From Daedaleopsis sinensis (Eukaryota; Basidiomycota; Agaricomycetes; Polyporales; Polyporaceae), in contig CM066304.1 of NCBI GenBank assembly GCA_033807695.1, positions 2,480,001 through 2,544,000 of the forward strand: a DNA stretch of 64,000 bases, written 5' to 3'. Shown in pieces: positions 10,581 to 22,222 of this stretch; the stretch's first letter is position 1; each line of letters begins with the position of its first letter. A model generated the notes under the pieces. It ran no database searches, was not told the DNA's origin, and saw only the letters and a list, made by a program, of their open reading frames with translations. A program made the position numbers and the translations under genes.

Positions 10581-11967
10581 ATGTTCTTCTCGAGGAACCT
10601 CGTCGCCGCCGTCGCGCTCTGCATGAGCCTCGCCCTCCACGCGGACGCCCACGCCGCCATCGCGCCCGCGCTCGGTGTCCAGGGTGCCCCCGTCCGCAAG
10701 GATGCCCAGCGTCCGTCGACCGCTAAGCCCTGCGGCAACACCAACATCGCCCAGACCATCGACTCCTCCACCGCGGCCGCGGCCGATGCCAGCGGCGTCT
10801 TCGCTGCCACCATCACGAACTTTAACGCGTGAGCAGTCGTCTCTCTTCCAGCCTCGTTCACCGGGCTATGCACTGACCGTGTCGTATCTGTTTCGGTCTC
10901 GTAGGGGAGTGGACGGCTCGACCCTCGTGACGGCCAAGGTCGACGCGACCGGCACCGGCAAGTCGTTCGTCGACGCGCAGGTTATCCAGAACGGCGTCAA
11001 GGTACGTCTGCGTCCCACTAACCCCGCCCCCCTTCCCATACTCATCGACGCCCGCGCTTGCCTTGCCACACACACAGGCACCCACCAGCACAGGCTCCGT
11101 GCCGCTCTCCGTCCAGCTCCCCGCGGGCACGACCTGCACGGGCGGCGCAACCGGGAACAAGTGTCTCGTGTCCTTCACCACCGCCGGCCGCTTCGGCAAC
11201 TGCGTCGTCGTGAGCCAAGGCGCCGCCGGGGCCGCCGCCGCCGGGGCTGGCAATGCCGCCACGAACGGCACCGCCGCCGCTGGCACGGGCAACTCCACTG
11301 CGGCCGCTGGCACTGGCAACACCGCGACCACGGGCACGGGCAAGGGCAAGGGCCGTAAAGGCCAGAAGGGCGCGGCAGGTGCGGCACAGGGCACCGCCGC
11401 CGCCGCGGGCACGAACGCTGCCGCCACGGACGCCGCCGCCGCCACGGGCACGGATGTTGCCAGCACTGGCACGGACACCACCGCCGCCGCCGCGGATTCC
11501 GCAGCCGCGACCGCCGCTGCGACTGCCACGGACTCTACCGCTGCGACCGCGACGTCGGCCGCTGCGACCACCGGTAAGAAGCACCACCACAAGGGCAACA
11601 AGCAGGCTGGCCAGGCCGCCCAGGGCACTGCCGCGGCGACCGACTCTACCGCCGCCGCGGCGACCGACTCCGCCGCCGCCGCCGCTACCGACTCTGCTGC
11701 CGCTACCGCCACGTCGGCGGCTGCCACGACCGGCAAGAAGGGCAAGCAGGCAGCCGCGGCCCAGGGCACGGACAACGCGGCGCTCGTCGACCGCGTGCGC
11801 AGGTTCGTCCAGGCGCAGCGTCAGAACCGGGCTGCGGTGCGTGTTCTCCACAACGAGTTTCACAACGTCGTGCTGATTGCTGTTTTTCTGTCGTTTGATA
11901 GGGCACCCGCCGCGCCCGCATCGCCCGCCGCGCCGCGGAGGGCCCCGCTGTCGAGGTCCTTGCGTGA
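10581..11967 (+). CDS. secreted protein with Ala/Thr/Gly-rich low-complexity domain
   Basis: Four exons (10581-10828, 10905-11001, 11078-11836, 11902-11967) give 389 residues. Residues 1-25 form a classical signal peptide (FFSRNLVAAVALCMSLALH followed by ADAHA). An N-terminal domain of about 130 residues follows. It has at least four cysteines and reads like the small secreted-protein module common in polypores, with GTPGxPV-, PCGNTNIAQT- and AGTTCTGG-type segments. The rest (about residues 165-355) is a long run of Ala, Thr, Gly, Asp and Ser, in which blocks such as TDSAAAA and ATSAAATTGKK recur twice. Lysine-rich patches (KGKGRKGQKG, KKHHHKGNK, KKGKQ) are spaced between. The C terminus is basic (TRRARIARRAAEG). 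Function is unknown; a cell-wall or extracellular-matrix role is only a guess. No catalytic motif is visible. GC-rich repeats make copy-number variation likely. Confidence 0.85.
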
Positions 11968-12587
11968 GCTCCACGGTCTGCTCCGTCGGCTTTGGCCACC
12001 CTTCAAAGGTCCACACGTTCCATCGTTCATCGGCCGAGGCCCCTCTTGGTTTCCGTCTATGCTACAAGAAAAGACTACAGTTGTGTTTGAGCGCGTGCGT
12101 TGCTGATGTCGATCGAGTACTGCAATCGATACTCTTGACATCTCCTTGTTTTGTCCCGTGTGTTTGTGTGCACACCCGCGTTCCGCCTCATGGTGGACAA
12201 TACTGCGTGATACGAACGCAGATGCGCTGGCCCGAAGTCGGTCGTAGTTGCAACCGGTCGGTCCTCGGACCCTTCAAGACGCAAGGTGGAGTAAGATGGG
12301 TGCCCCAACTACGCCTTTTCTCAGCCTACCTGTACCGGGCTGATGATACATGGAGCTTCGTTGGCGCGACGTCTGTGACACCCTTTCCGCGGCCATGTAT
12401 GACACAGTGCCGCATAGACCGTGAGATGCTACGAGATGTTACGATGGAACGCGACATATCGCCAACCGCGTCACACTCGTCGACCACAGCCTGCCTCGTT
12501 CTCTAGATTTCCGACATGGTCTCCGTGCGGCTTCCTGCAGTAGCACACTCAGGATATTTGTTGCCGAGGGCGATGGCCCGAAGAGAG
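11968..12587. other. intergenic region with one copy of a 65 bp direct repeat
   Basis: No coding exon was recognised. It ends with the 65 bp element at 12519-12583, just outside the left arm of the inverted repeat. Confidence 0.5.
12519..12583 (+). repeat. 65 bp direct repeat, copy 1
   Basis: The sequence from GTCTCCGTGCGG to GATGGCCCGAAG recurs in the same orientation at 15856-15920, with the same length and few substitutions. The pair brackets the left esterase arm. Confidence 0.85.
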
Positions 12588-13269
12588 CCCAGTTGAAATC
12601 AGTCGAAGACATCACTCTTAAGCTTCCTCGTCGGACGGACGCCGATCACCTCACGAGCCGCGCGCTTCCCCATTCCCCTGGGAACAAGTACTAGTGTTGG
12701 ACAACGCTTACCATCATTCCTATGTTTTGCCCCAAGGAGAGCACAAACGCAGATCATATCAGAGGTACTGCCGAGCGAATGCTAATTCGGGTCACCAGTG
12801 CTCACTTCTCATCCGCAGGAATAATCATCGACCCTACGAGGTACCTCATTATTCCTAGGTCACACGCACTCGCATGAGTGCCATACATCCTAGTGGGAGA
12901 GCTGAGAAGTCGGTATTGGGGATAGCCAAGGCCCGAATACGCAGCACGCAAATTACCAATGTGCAGACGCCGCTGTAGGTAAATTCCGCGCTTGGCAATG
13001 CAGGTCGCCGTGACCGAACTGTCTCCTCTGCAGCACCCCTATCGAGAGACTCGTTCGCAAACAAACCGCGTCGGCCGTGTTTTCTGTGCTTCCGGCTATT
13101 GAGACGAAGGAAGCCAACAACGCTCCAAACCTTATGGCACGCCGAGACATCTAGCGAAGAGGCTCTCTGCTAGCGTTCAATCAGGTTGGTCACGTAGCTC
13201 GGAGTCCGTCGGCGCGCCCTCAGAGCATTCGTCAGTATTACCCTCGGTGCTCGAAACGCCGAGTATGTC

Positions 13270-13276
13270 TATATAT
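13270..13276 (+). promoter_or_regulatory. TATA box of carboxylesterase A
   Basis: TATATAT, 60-66 nt upstream of the ATG at 13336; conserved in the mirrored copy. Confidence 0.5.
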
Positions 13277-13335
13277 TGCTTACGACCGATCAGCTCACGG
13301 ACGTCGAGGACACATTCAGAGCACCACACACTGAT

Positions 13336-15701
13336 ATGCTGTTGACATTGACATCCCTCGCCACTTCCACTGTTCTTCTCCATACGCTTGTCCATGGATC
13401 GCCGCTCGCAGACCATGGAGACCACAGTGTTCAGCTCGACGGAGCCACCGTGACAGGAACGACGAACGGTACCGTCGAGAGCTTCCTCGGTATTCCATAC
13501 GCGCAGCCGCCGTAAGAGCGTTCAATTCGGACGGATAGTCATCTGCTAACTCACGCTGACATCTCGTCTTGCATCTGTAGTCTGGGCGAGCTTCGCTTTC
13601 AGCTCCCTCAACTCATTACGTCGTATAACGGGGCAGTCAATGCGACTAGTTTCGGCAACCAATGCATCCAGTCCACGGTCGCGTTTGCTCCGAACATCCC
13701 CTCTGAGATCCTCGAGAGCATCGCAGAGCTTGCTGGTTTCGTCACCGCTAATCCTGATGTACCGCAGAGCGAAGATTGTGAGTGCTATTTTACTCCGGCC
13801 TCAGATGCCAGAAGAATTCTAACTGCATGAAGGCCTGAATCTCAACGTCATACGTCCTGCGAACACCAGCGCCGATGCTCAACTTCCTGTGCTAGTGGTA
13901 AGTATTCATGTAGCTGGGAGAAACAGTACAAGTCCGATACTAAGCTTTTGCTAGTGGATCCATGGCGGCGGATTCGCTGTCGGATCTAACGCTATGTGGG
14001 TCACGTAGCTCATTCTCTTTATCAAAAATTGGCTGACTCGGATGCATACATAGGGCTGCATACGATGGCTCTGACATTGTGCAGAGATCAATCGACCTCG
14101 GTGAACCTATCATCTACGTTGCAATAAATTACCGGTACAGTTCCCTTAGTTGTGGGCATCCAGTGCCACAGATCAGCTCATCCTCTTGTTAGCCTCAATG
14201 TGTTTGGCTTCCTCGGCGGTCAGGAGGTGAAGGACGCCGGAGTCGGGAACCTGGGTCTGCAGGACCGTTCGTACACATCGCTCTCACGGCATGAACGAAG
14301 CTCACTGGTATCCCATAGAGCGCACCAGTCTTCGCTGGGTCCAGAAGTTCATCTCGTCCTTTGGTGGAGACCCAGATAAAGTGACGATGTAAGCCCTGCA
14401 CGAGACGGATACTATCGTTCACTGGCCATATGCTTACATTGTTGTGCAGCTGGGGGGAAAGCGCGGGCGCGATGTCGGTCTCGCTGCACATGCTCACAAA
14501 CGGAGGAGACACTGAAGGTCTCTTCCGTGCCGGGATCATGAACTCTGGCTCCCCCGTCCCGACAGGAGATATGAGCAAGCTCCAAGACACTTATGACTCC
14601 GTGGTCGACCAAGTCGGATGCGCCGACTCGACGGACACGCTCGAGTGTCTACGCGGCGTCTCTTCGGATAGCCTTGTGGAGGCGGGCAACAGCATTCCTT
14701 TGGGCCTGTCTTACACAGTGAGTTGATGGTCACGGTAACCTCTCGCACTGTTCACTGATATGGTGCGGCAGGGCCTCGCTACTCCGTTGATGCCCCATGC
14801 AGACGGAAAGTTTCTCACTGCGCCTCCTCAGCAACTCGCTCGCGATGGAAAGCTCGCGAAAGTGCCGTTCATCGCTGGTACCCAAATTCATTGTATCTGA
14901 CGATATGCTACTGAGTCCACCTTGTCATCATCAGGCGATGTCATAGACGAAGGTACCTACTTCTCGATCGGCAGTTTCAACATCACGTATGTCTTCCAGA
15001 CACTATGTGATCTCAACCTCACTAATACTAACGGATACCCACAGGACGGACGAGGAGTTTGCATCCTACCTCGCACAAGCTTGGTTCCCTGGAGCGTCTG
15101 CATCCGATCTCGCCCCGGTGCTCTCGCTGTACTCGTCGGACCCGGCTGCGGGCTCGCCTTTCAACACGGGGAGTGACAACGCGTTCACTCCGGAGTACAA
15201 ACGCATCGCAGCAGTTCAGGGCGACTGGTTTTTCAACGCGCCTCGCCGACAGCTCCTAGACAAGTACTCGTCTGCCCAGACGGCTTACACGTTCTGTGAG
15301 TGGACCGCAACGGCATAGATCCAGTTGACGAGCGATACTGACGCTGCGCACGTATCAAAGTGTACTCGCGAGAGAGCTTCCCGGGACTCGGCCATGTAGG
15401 TTACGCATGCTGGCTTGTCTGCACTTGCAGCCATGAAGAGCTGACAGCATCTCTTCAGGCACACACTAGCGACTTGCTGACGGCGTTTGGCCCTGGGGAC
15501 ATGACCGACTACTTTGTGCGGTTCGTCAACGACCTTGACCCGAATGGAGGTGCTGAGGTGCAGTGGCCGACGTTCGACACTACGACCCGGTCCGCCCTCC
15601 AGTTCAGCGATGGAGATAGCACGCTGCAGATTGTGCAGGATGAGGCACGACTGGATGGCACTGATGTGCTGACGTCGTTGAGCGTCCGATTCGTGTTTTG
15701 A
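13336..15701 (+). CDS. secreted type-B carboxylesterase/lipase (copy A)
   Basis: Thirteen exons join without frame error, from the ATG at 13336 to the TGA at 15701 (exons end at 13511, 13777, 13897, 13995, 14134, 14266, 14388, 14717, 14877, 14986, 15295, 15395, 15701), giving 552 residues. The start was chosen because it begins a hydrophobic signal peptide, MLLTLTSLATSTVLLHTLVHG. Family motifs are [10 protein letters not shown], the disulfide region SEDCLNLNV, the oxyanion-hole motif WIHGGGFAVGS, the nucleophile elbow WGESAGAMS and a C-terminal GHAHTSDLLTAFG with the likely catalytic histidine. Size and motifs fit fungal triacylglycerol/carboxyl-ester hydrolases of the type-B alpha/beta-hydrolase family, acting outside the cell. 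The specific ester substrate is not readable. A near-identical gene faces it at 18110-20484, and a more diverged paralogue lies at 32901-35253. Confidence 0.93.
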
Positions 15702-16144
15702 GTTCGAATACCTGTCGCCAGTTGAGCACTCTCAAGTGCCAGTGAGTATTGTAGATGGTAGATGTTCATCTACCATTGTACTACTATCTACTATATGATG
15801 CACGGTGATGACGCATTCGAGGCCGAGCGGCATCATTCTCTGTGTTTCCGCTTTGGTCCCCGTGCGGCCTCCAGCAGTAGCGCGCTCAGGATATTTGTTG
15901 CCGCGGACGATGGCCCGAAGCTACGCGCTGCTCAGGCCGGTCTAAGGTTTCAAGCAAGTGGCTTAATATTGTTTGCGTGTCTTACGCCTGCCCAGGTAAT
16001 TTTGTTCCTTCTGTACGTGAATCTGCTCGAGATCTCGGGATCCGGAGGGGTGTAGGGCGGAACAGTCGGTCATCCGTTAGGCCCGACACCCGCTCGATAC
16101 CTCAGCGACCAGTGCGAACGACGGTTCAATCGACTGGAACCCAG
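15702..16144. other. spacer between convergent genes, with direct repeat copy 2
   Basis: This is the 3' flank of carboxylesterase A and of the convergent hydrolase gene. It contains the 65 bp repeat at 15856-15920 and a short self-complementary stretch around 15755-15775 (GTAGATG...CATCTAC). No coding exon was seen. Confidence 0.5.
15856..15920 (+). repeat. 65 bp direct repeat, copy 2
   Basis: Second copy of the element at 12519-12583, in the same orientation, 3.3 kb apart, on the inner side of the left esterase arm. Confidence 0.85.
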
Positions 16145-17654
16145 TCACCCAAGGAACTCAGCGAGCGCGAGCGACACCTCACGCCCGTGCGAGAGCGTGA
16201 TGTCGTGCGGGCCGCCCTCGATCGTGACGAGCTCGGCGTGTGGGATCAGCGCTTGCACGCGCTTGGCAAACCGATACGGAACGTCCTCGTCGTCCGTGCC
16301 CTGCATAGCCCCAGCGTGTCAGTGCGGCAGACAGCGGGTGCACGCAGGCGACGCACCCATATCAGCAGGACGCGGCCGCCGGTCTTCCGTGAGTGTCGGC
16401 CGACAGCGGCGAATTGCGGCGCAAGGTTGCGCAGGGGCCCGTCGCGGACGGTGGACGCGACTGCGCGGGTGAAGCCTGGGAGGTACGCTGACTGTATGCG
16501 CACGAGCTGTCGTGAATGTAGAGCGGCGAGCCTGTGAGCTTCAGAGCGTGCTAGAAGCGCAGAGGGGCGAGCGCACCTCGCTGATGGGGTCGTCGGATGG
16601 CCCTTGTTGATTCGCGCAATATTGGAGGTAGAGCTGCGGCGGCGACATGAGTGTGGACCTGACGCTATAACAGGGATACTTACGCGGTAAGCATGGTTCG
16701 ACTTCACGAACTGCATAAGCGGAGAAGCGTTGAATTTGAACCGCCAAGGCAGGTCGGACGACTGGCAAGCCAAGCAGACGGGGTCAGCTAGCAACGATAA
16801 AGCAGGGCATCGAACAAACCTCATAGAGACCGACACTTGCGATCAGCACTATCTTGTCTGCCACGAGGTTAGGAAATTGTGCGGCGAACGCTGTAGCGAT
16901 AGCCCCTCCCTACAGAAGTGGTGTATGTCAGGGCGAGCGGGTTGCACAAGGTCGGTAGGGACGCACCATAGACACACCGACGATGTTGGCCTTGCTCCAG
17001 CCGACATGCTGGAGGAGAAGAGCTAGCTGGGTGACGTAGAGACTTGCGTCGTAGGTGGTGGAGGGTGCGTCGGAGTAGCCGCGACCGTAGACGTCTAGAC
17101 GCGCGGGGCTTGGGTTTGCGCATGCGCAACAAGGTTCTTGCGGGAAAGCCCACTCACCATACACGAGAACGCGGTATCCCTTCACGGCCAGCTCAGGCGC
17201 TACGTCTTTCCAGATGATTGCGGGTATGGTGAGGCCGTGTATGAGTACCACCTGGTATATAGCATGTTGAGGCAGGGTCGTCACAAGAAGTATTGATGTT
17301 CTCGTACCCGTTTCCCGCCCTCTGGACCGATGAGCCAGTATCGCACCTATCAGAAAGGTCAAGGTTGTCTGATATGTAGCGCAAAATGAGCGAGGGGTTC
17401 CGTACCTGGCCATATGGCAACTTCGCATATGCGCCTCCCTCATAATAGGTGTCAGGGTACAACGACCAGCTTCTGCAGTTCTTGGGGAGGCTAGAAAGCG
17501 ATGAGTAGATGCGGGGCGAGTGTGGTTCATTCGTGTACGTGATCAGACGAGAGGCAAGGAGGAGAACGGCAAGGGTGGCGAGCAGAGAGGATAGGATGGC
17601 TGGCGAGGCCGTTATGGCGGAGAGGAAGGAAGAGACGTTCGTGTTAGCACTCAT
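16145..17654 (-). CDS. alpha/beta-hydrolase with N-terminal membrane anchor
   Basis: Nine exons join from the ATG at 17654 to the TGA at 16145, giving about 346 residues. Residues 15-40 form one strongly hydrophobic segment (about TASPAILSSLLATLAVLLLA), a signal anchor. The fold motifs are VVLIHGLTIP (oxyanion loop), DVYGRGYSD, the nucleophile elbow GVSMGGA, the acid loop WGTDDEDVPY and the catalytic histidine in GGPHDITLSH. The triad Ser-Asp-His is therefore complete. It resembles the broad MhpC/epoxide-hydrolase-like family; the substrate cannot be assigned. The junction after DDPISE fits only if the next exon begins LVRIQSAYLPGF. The gene sits in the spacer between the two inverted esterase arms and is single-copy here. 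Confidence 0.88.
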
Positions 17655-18104
17655 GAATCGCTGTAGTGTTCTCGTCGCCCGCAGCCAGAAGATGCAGGGG
17701 TGCTCACATGATACATCTTTCGAGACTCGATGACTTTGAGGTGTGCACCGTGTGCGGGGACGCCCTCGGCCAACATCACCGTCGTGTTCATAGAGCGCGG
17801 ACCGGGGTTTTGGACCCGAGGTCCGGACCGGAAATGGTCCGCCGCGACCACTCCGAGAAGTTAGATTCTCTCGCTGACTTCAGTCTGATTGCAAGGACAT
17901 ACAGGGTACGCATCACGAGTCTACCCCAGGTCTACCCTCAGTTGGCACATTGGATCATTGTTACCGCTCATGAGGCTCAACGAGAAAGTAACATCAACTG
18001 CAATGCACCGTGTTATAGCTAACGGTCAGTCGTTTGTATTTACAATATACACTCACTTGAGACTCGAGAGCTCGGAGCTCAACGTTCAACTGTAAACAAA
18101 CATC
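17655..18104. other. spacer between hydrolase gene and right repeat arm
   Basis: Contains the upstream region of the hydrolase gene. No coding exon was recognised. A short CTCAACGTTCAACTG motif at about 18078 belongs to the dispersed GTTGAACG set. Confidence 0.5.
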
Positions 18105-18109
18105 CGAAC

Positions 18110-20484
18110 TCAAAACACGAATCGGACGCTCAACGACGTCAGCACATCAGTGCCATCCAGTCGTGCCTCATCCTGCACGATCTGCAGCGTGTTATCTCCA
18201 TCGCCGAACTGGAGAGCGGACCGGGTCGTAGTATCGAACGTCGGCCACTGCACCTCAGCACCTCCATTCGGGTCGAGGTCGTTGACGAACCGCACAAAGT
18301 AGTCGGTCATGTCCCCAGGGCCAAACGCCGTCAGCAAGTCGCTAGTGTGCGCCTGAAGAGATGCTGTCAGCTCTTGATGCCCGCAACTGCAGACAGGCCA
18401 GCCTCATGCGCCACCTACATGGCCGAGTCCTGGGAAGCTCTCTCTCGAGTACACTTTGATACATGCGTAGCGTCAGTATCGCTCTTCAACTGGATGTATG
18501 CCGTTGCGGACCACTCACAGAACGTGTAAGCCGTCTGGGTAGACGAGTACTGGTCCAGGAGCTGCCTACGAGGCGCGTTGAAGAACCAGTCACCCTGGAC
18601 TGCTGCGATGCGTTTGTACTCCGGAGTGAACGCGTTGTCACTCCCTGTGTTGAAAGGCGAGCCCGCAGCCGGGTCCGACGAGTACAGCGAGAGCACCGGG
18701 GCGAGATCGGATGCAGACGCTCCAGGGAACCAAGCTTGTGCGAGGTAGGATGCAAATTCCTCGTCTGTCCTGTGAGTATCTGTTAGTTGCGACCACATGG
18801 TGTATAGAAGCTTACATACGTGACGTTGAAACTGCCGATCGAGAAAAAGGTGCCTTCATCTATGACATCCCCTGATGAGGACGAGGAATATTCAGTAACC
18901 TATATTGAGTTTTGAATGAACCTCGAATGCCCTAACGCACCAGTTATGAACGGAATCTTGGCGAGCTTTCCTTCGCGAGCGAGTTGCTGAGGAGGCGCAG
19001 TAAGAAACTTTCCGTCTGCATGAGGCATCAACGGAGTAGCGAGGCCCTACCGCACCATATCAGTGAACAGTGCGAGAGGTTACCGTGACCATCAACTCAC
19101 TGTGTAAGACAGGCCCAAAGGAATGCTATTGCCCGCCTCCACAAGGCTATCCGAAGAGACGCCGCGTAGACACTCGAGCGTGTCCAACGAGTCGGCGCAT
19201 CCGACTTGGTCGACCACGGAGTCATAAGTGTCTTGGAGCTTGCTCATATCTCCTGTCGGGACGGGGGAGCCAGAGTTCATGATCCCGGCACGGAAGAGAC
19301 CTTCAGTGTCTCCTCCGTTTGTGAGCATGTGCAGCGAGACCGAAATCGCGCCCGCGCTTTCCCCCCAGCTGCACAACGAGGTGAGCATACTGCGAGTGAA
19401 CGATGGTATCCTCGTCCAGGGGCTTACATCGTCACTTTATTTGGGTCGCCACCAAAGGACGAGATGAACTTCTGGACCCAGCGAAGACTGGTTCGCTCTA
19501 TGGGATACCAGTGAGCTTCGTTCATGCTGTGAGAGCGATCTGTACGAACGGTCCTGCAGGCCCAGGTTCCCGACTCCGGCGTCCTTCACCTCCTGACCGC
19601 CGAGGAAGCCAAACACATTGAGGCTAACAGTAGGATGAACTGATCTGCAGTGGACGCCCACAACTAGTAAGGGAACTGTACCGGTAATTTATAGCAACGT
19701 AGATGATTGGTTCGCCGAGGTCGATTGATCTCTGCACAATGTGAGAGCCATCATATGCAGCCCTAGGTGCGCATCCGAGTCAGCCAATCTTTGATAAAGA
19801 GAGTGAGCTACGTGACTCACATGGCGTTAGATCCCACAGCGAATGCGCCGCCATAGATCCACTGGCAGATATTTAGTACTGTACCTGTATATCCTCTCCT
19901 AGCTATATAAATACTTACCACTAACACAGGAAGTTGAGCGTCGGCGCTGGTGTTCGCAGGACGTATGACGTTGAGATTCAGGCCTTCATGCAATTAGAGT
20001 CGTCCGGCATAGGTCGGAAGAGGATAGCACTTACAATCTTCGCTCTGCGGTACATCAGGGTTAGCGGTAAAGAAACCAGCGAGCTCGGAAATGCTCTCGA
20101 GAATCTCAGAGGGGATGTTCGGAGCAAATGCGACCGTGGACTGGATGCATTGGTTGCCGAAGCTAGTCGCATTGACTGCCCCGTTATACGACGTAATGAG
20201 TTGAGGGAGCTGAAAGCGAAGCTCGCCCAGACTACAGATGCAAGACGAGATGTCAGCGTGAGTTAGCAGATGACTATCCGTCCGAATTGAACGCTCGAAC
20301 ACTCTTACGGAGGTTGTGCGTATGGAATACCGAGGAAGCTCTCGACGGTACCGTTCGTCGTTCCTGTCACGGTGGCTCCATCGAGCTGAACACCGTAGTC
20401 TCCATGATCTGCGAGCGGGAATCCATGGACAAGCGTATGGAGAAGAACAGTGGAAGTGGCGAGGGATGTCAATGTCAACAGCAT
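18110..20484 (-). CDS. secreted type-B carboxylesterase/lipase (copy B)
   Basis: This is the mirror copy of carboxylesterase A, with the same 13-exon structure read on the minus strand from the ATG at 20484 to the stop at 18110. Signal peptide, [13 protein letters not shown] oxyanion motif, nucleophile elbow WGESAGA and C-terminal AHTSDLLTAFG are all kept, and every splice junction of copy A has an equivalent. No stop or frameshift was seen, so it should encode a secreted ester hydrolase of about 550 residues. Differences from A are mostly conservative or silent (for example GDYGVQ for GDHSVQ, GAISVSL for GAMSVSL, DQYSST for DKYSSA, FGDGDN for FSDGDS). The longest difference is in the intron near 19870-19920, which has gained about 50 nt. 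Retention of both reading frames argues for selection or recent conversion. Confidence 0.92.
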
Positions 20485-20543
20485 ATCAGCGTGTGGTGCT
20501 CTGAATGTGTCCTCGACGTCCGGGAGCTGATCGGTCGTAAGCA

Positions 20544-20550
20544 ATATATA
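20544..20550 (-). promoter_or_regulatory. TATA box of carboxylesterase B
   Basis: TATATAT on the minus strand, about 60 nt upstream of the ATG at 20484; mirror of the element at 13270. Confidence 0.5.
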
Positions 20551-21287
20551 GACGTACTCGGCGTTTCGAGCACCGGGGGTAGTACTGACGAACGCTCTGA
20601 GGGAACGCCGACGGACTCCGAGCTACGGCCAACCTGATTGAACGCTAGCAGAGAGCTTCGCTAGATGTCTCGGCGTGCCATAAGGTTGGAGCGTTGTTGG
20701 CTTCCTTCGTCTCAATAGCAAGAAGCACAGAGAACACGGCCGAAGCGGTGTGTGTGCGAACGAGTTTCTCGATAGGGGTGCTGCAGAGGAGACAGTTCAG
20801 TCACGGCGACCTGCATTGAGCGCGGAATTGACCTACAGCGGCGTCTGCACATTGGTAATTTGTGCGCTGGGTATTCGGGACTTGGCTATCCCCAATACCG
20901 ACTTCTCAGCTCTCCCACTAGGATGTATGGCACTCATGCAAGTGCGTGTGACCCAGGAAAAAAGAGGTACCTCGTAGGGCCGATGATTATTCCTGCGGAT
21001 GAGAAGTGAGCTCTAGCCTTGACCCGAGTCAGCATTCGCTCGGCAGTACCTCTGATATGATCTGCGTTTGTGCTCTCCTTGGGGCATGTGTATACCTAAA
21101 ACAGAGCAATGATGGTAAGCGTTGTCCATTGGTTGTCCAACCTCCACAGAAAGTACTTCAACGCTCCACTACTTACTAGTAGTGTTCCCGGGGGAATGGT
21201 GAAGCGTGCGGCTCGTGAGGTGTCGCGCCGGTCGATCGGCGTCCGTCCGACGAGGAAGAGTGATGTCTTCGACTGATTTCAACTGGG

Positions 21288-22222
21288 TCTGCACCTAGTC
21301 TATATCACACCAACATGCATTCACAGCTATGTATGCCGACTGTAGTCGCGTCATCTGTTCCGTCATAAGAAAGTACATGAGTTGAGGCGGATGAAAGCGC
21401 TGCCTTCCTACAGTCAATCATCGAAGTCAATCAGCATAAGTATACGAGTCAAACAATGGATCGACTGTCATACATTTTTATATATGGTCGGCTTAGTCGA
21501 TCAGCGGGGCGCGATAAGCTCGTGAACCAGCCTCAGGCTCTAGTTATCGGAAGAAGTTCAAGAACTGCGCGTCGCGACGCGTCAATAGACGCGGAAAGAC
21601 TCAAAGGCAAATCAGGGCAAATCTGCCGTCGGCACGTTCAATCTCCGACGACCACGTGCTCGAAAGTGCCACAATGGCATTTCCTGAGCTGGTGTACTGC
21701 AACTTCGAGGACCTTAGTTCAGTCACGAAATACATCCAGCCAATTCTAAGCACTCAAGCGGCGCTCGTCCTCCCTCGAGGCGAAAAGGTTCCAGGGGGTG
21801 CCGGTGCCGGGTGAGTACCAGTCTCCGTAGCCAACCAAGATAGAAAGATGACAGTCGATCTTTCTTTATGGTGAGTATTGCCAACTCTGGCTAGACCTGG
21901 CTTCACAGTACTTATGTATTGCATCTTGAACGCAGGATCTGAGCAACGGGGTTACGTATTACTACACATTGAATTGTTAAGACTTATCAGAGCACACGAG
22001 GTAACACAGGGTAACACTAACGCGATGCCGTTTGAGTCAACACTACCGTCCGCATAAGTACTCATCATCGCACATATGGGCTAGCGTGGTGAGTATGTCT
22101 TGGTATTTAACACCACTGGCAGTAATGGAGCGCGCCTTTAACAGCCCCCCCTCTCGCCCTTCAGCTTCCTGCCTCCAAACCTCGCCGACTCGTTCTCGGC
22201 ATACAGCCTGTGCGCACGCAAT
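21288..22222. other. intergenic region upstream of the P450 gene
   Basis: Outside the right repeat arm, with no conserved exon. A TATTTAA at 22104-22110, about 113 nt before the P450 ATG, is a possible TATA element. Confidence 0.45.

Larger units (their letters stand above)
12588..15706 (+). repeat. large inverted repeat A, left arm (contains carboxylesterase A)
   Basis: The arm starts at CCCAGTTGAAATCAGTCGAAG. Its reverse complement lies at 18105-21287. Homology covers about 730 nt upstream of the esterase ATG and the whole gene including its introns, and stops five bases after the stop codon. Differences are scattered substitutions and small indels, mostly in introns and flanks. Confidence 0.92.
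18105..21287 (-). repeat. large inverted repeat A, right arm (contains carboxylesterase B)
   Basis: Reverse complement of 12588-15706. The outer end matches at AACTGGG (21281-21287) and the inner end at CGAAC, next to the stop codon of esterase B. A local insertion is visible in the intron near 19865-19920. Confidence 0.92.

Noticed and set aside
10858..11775. 305-codon Ala/Val-rich frame on the minus strand
   Set aside because: Antisense shadow of the GC-rich repeat tract of the secreted Ala/Thr-rich protein.
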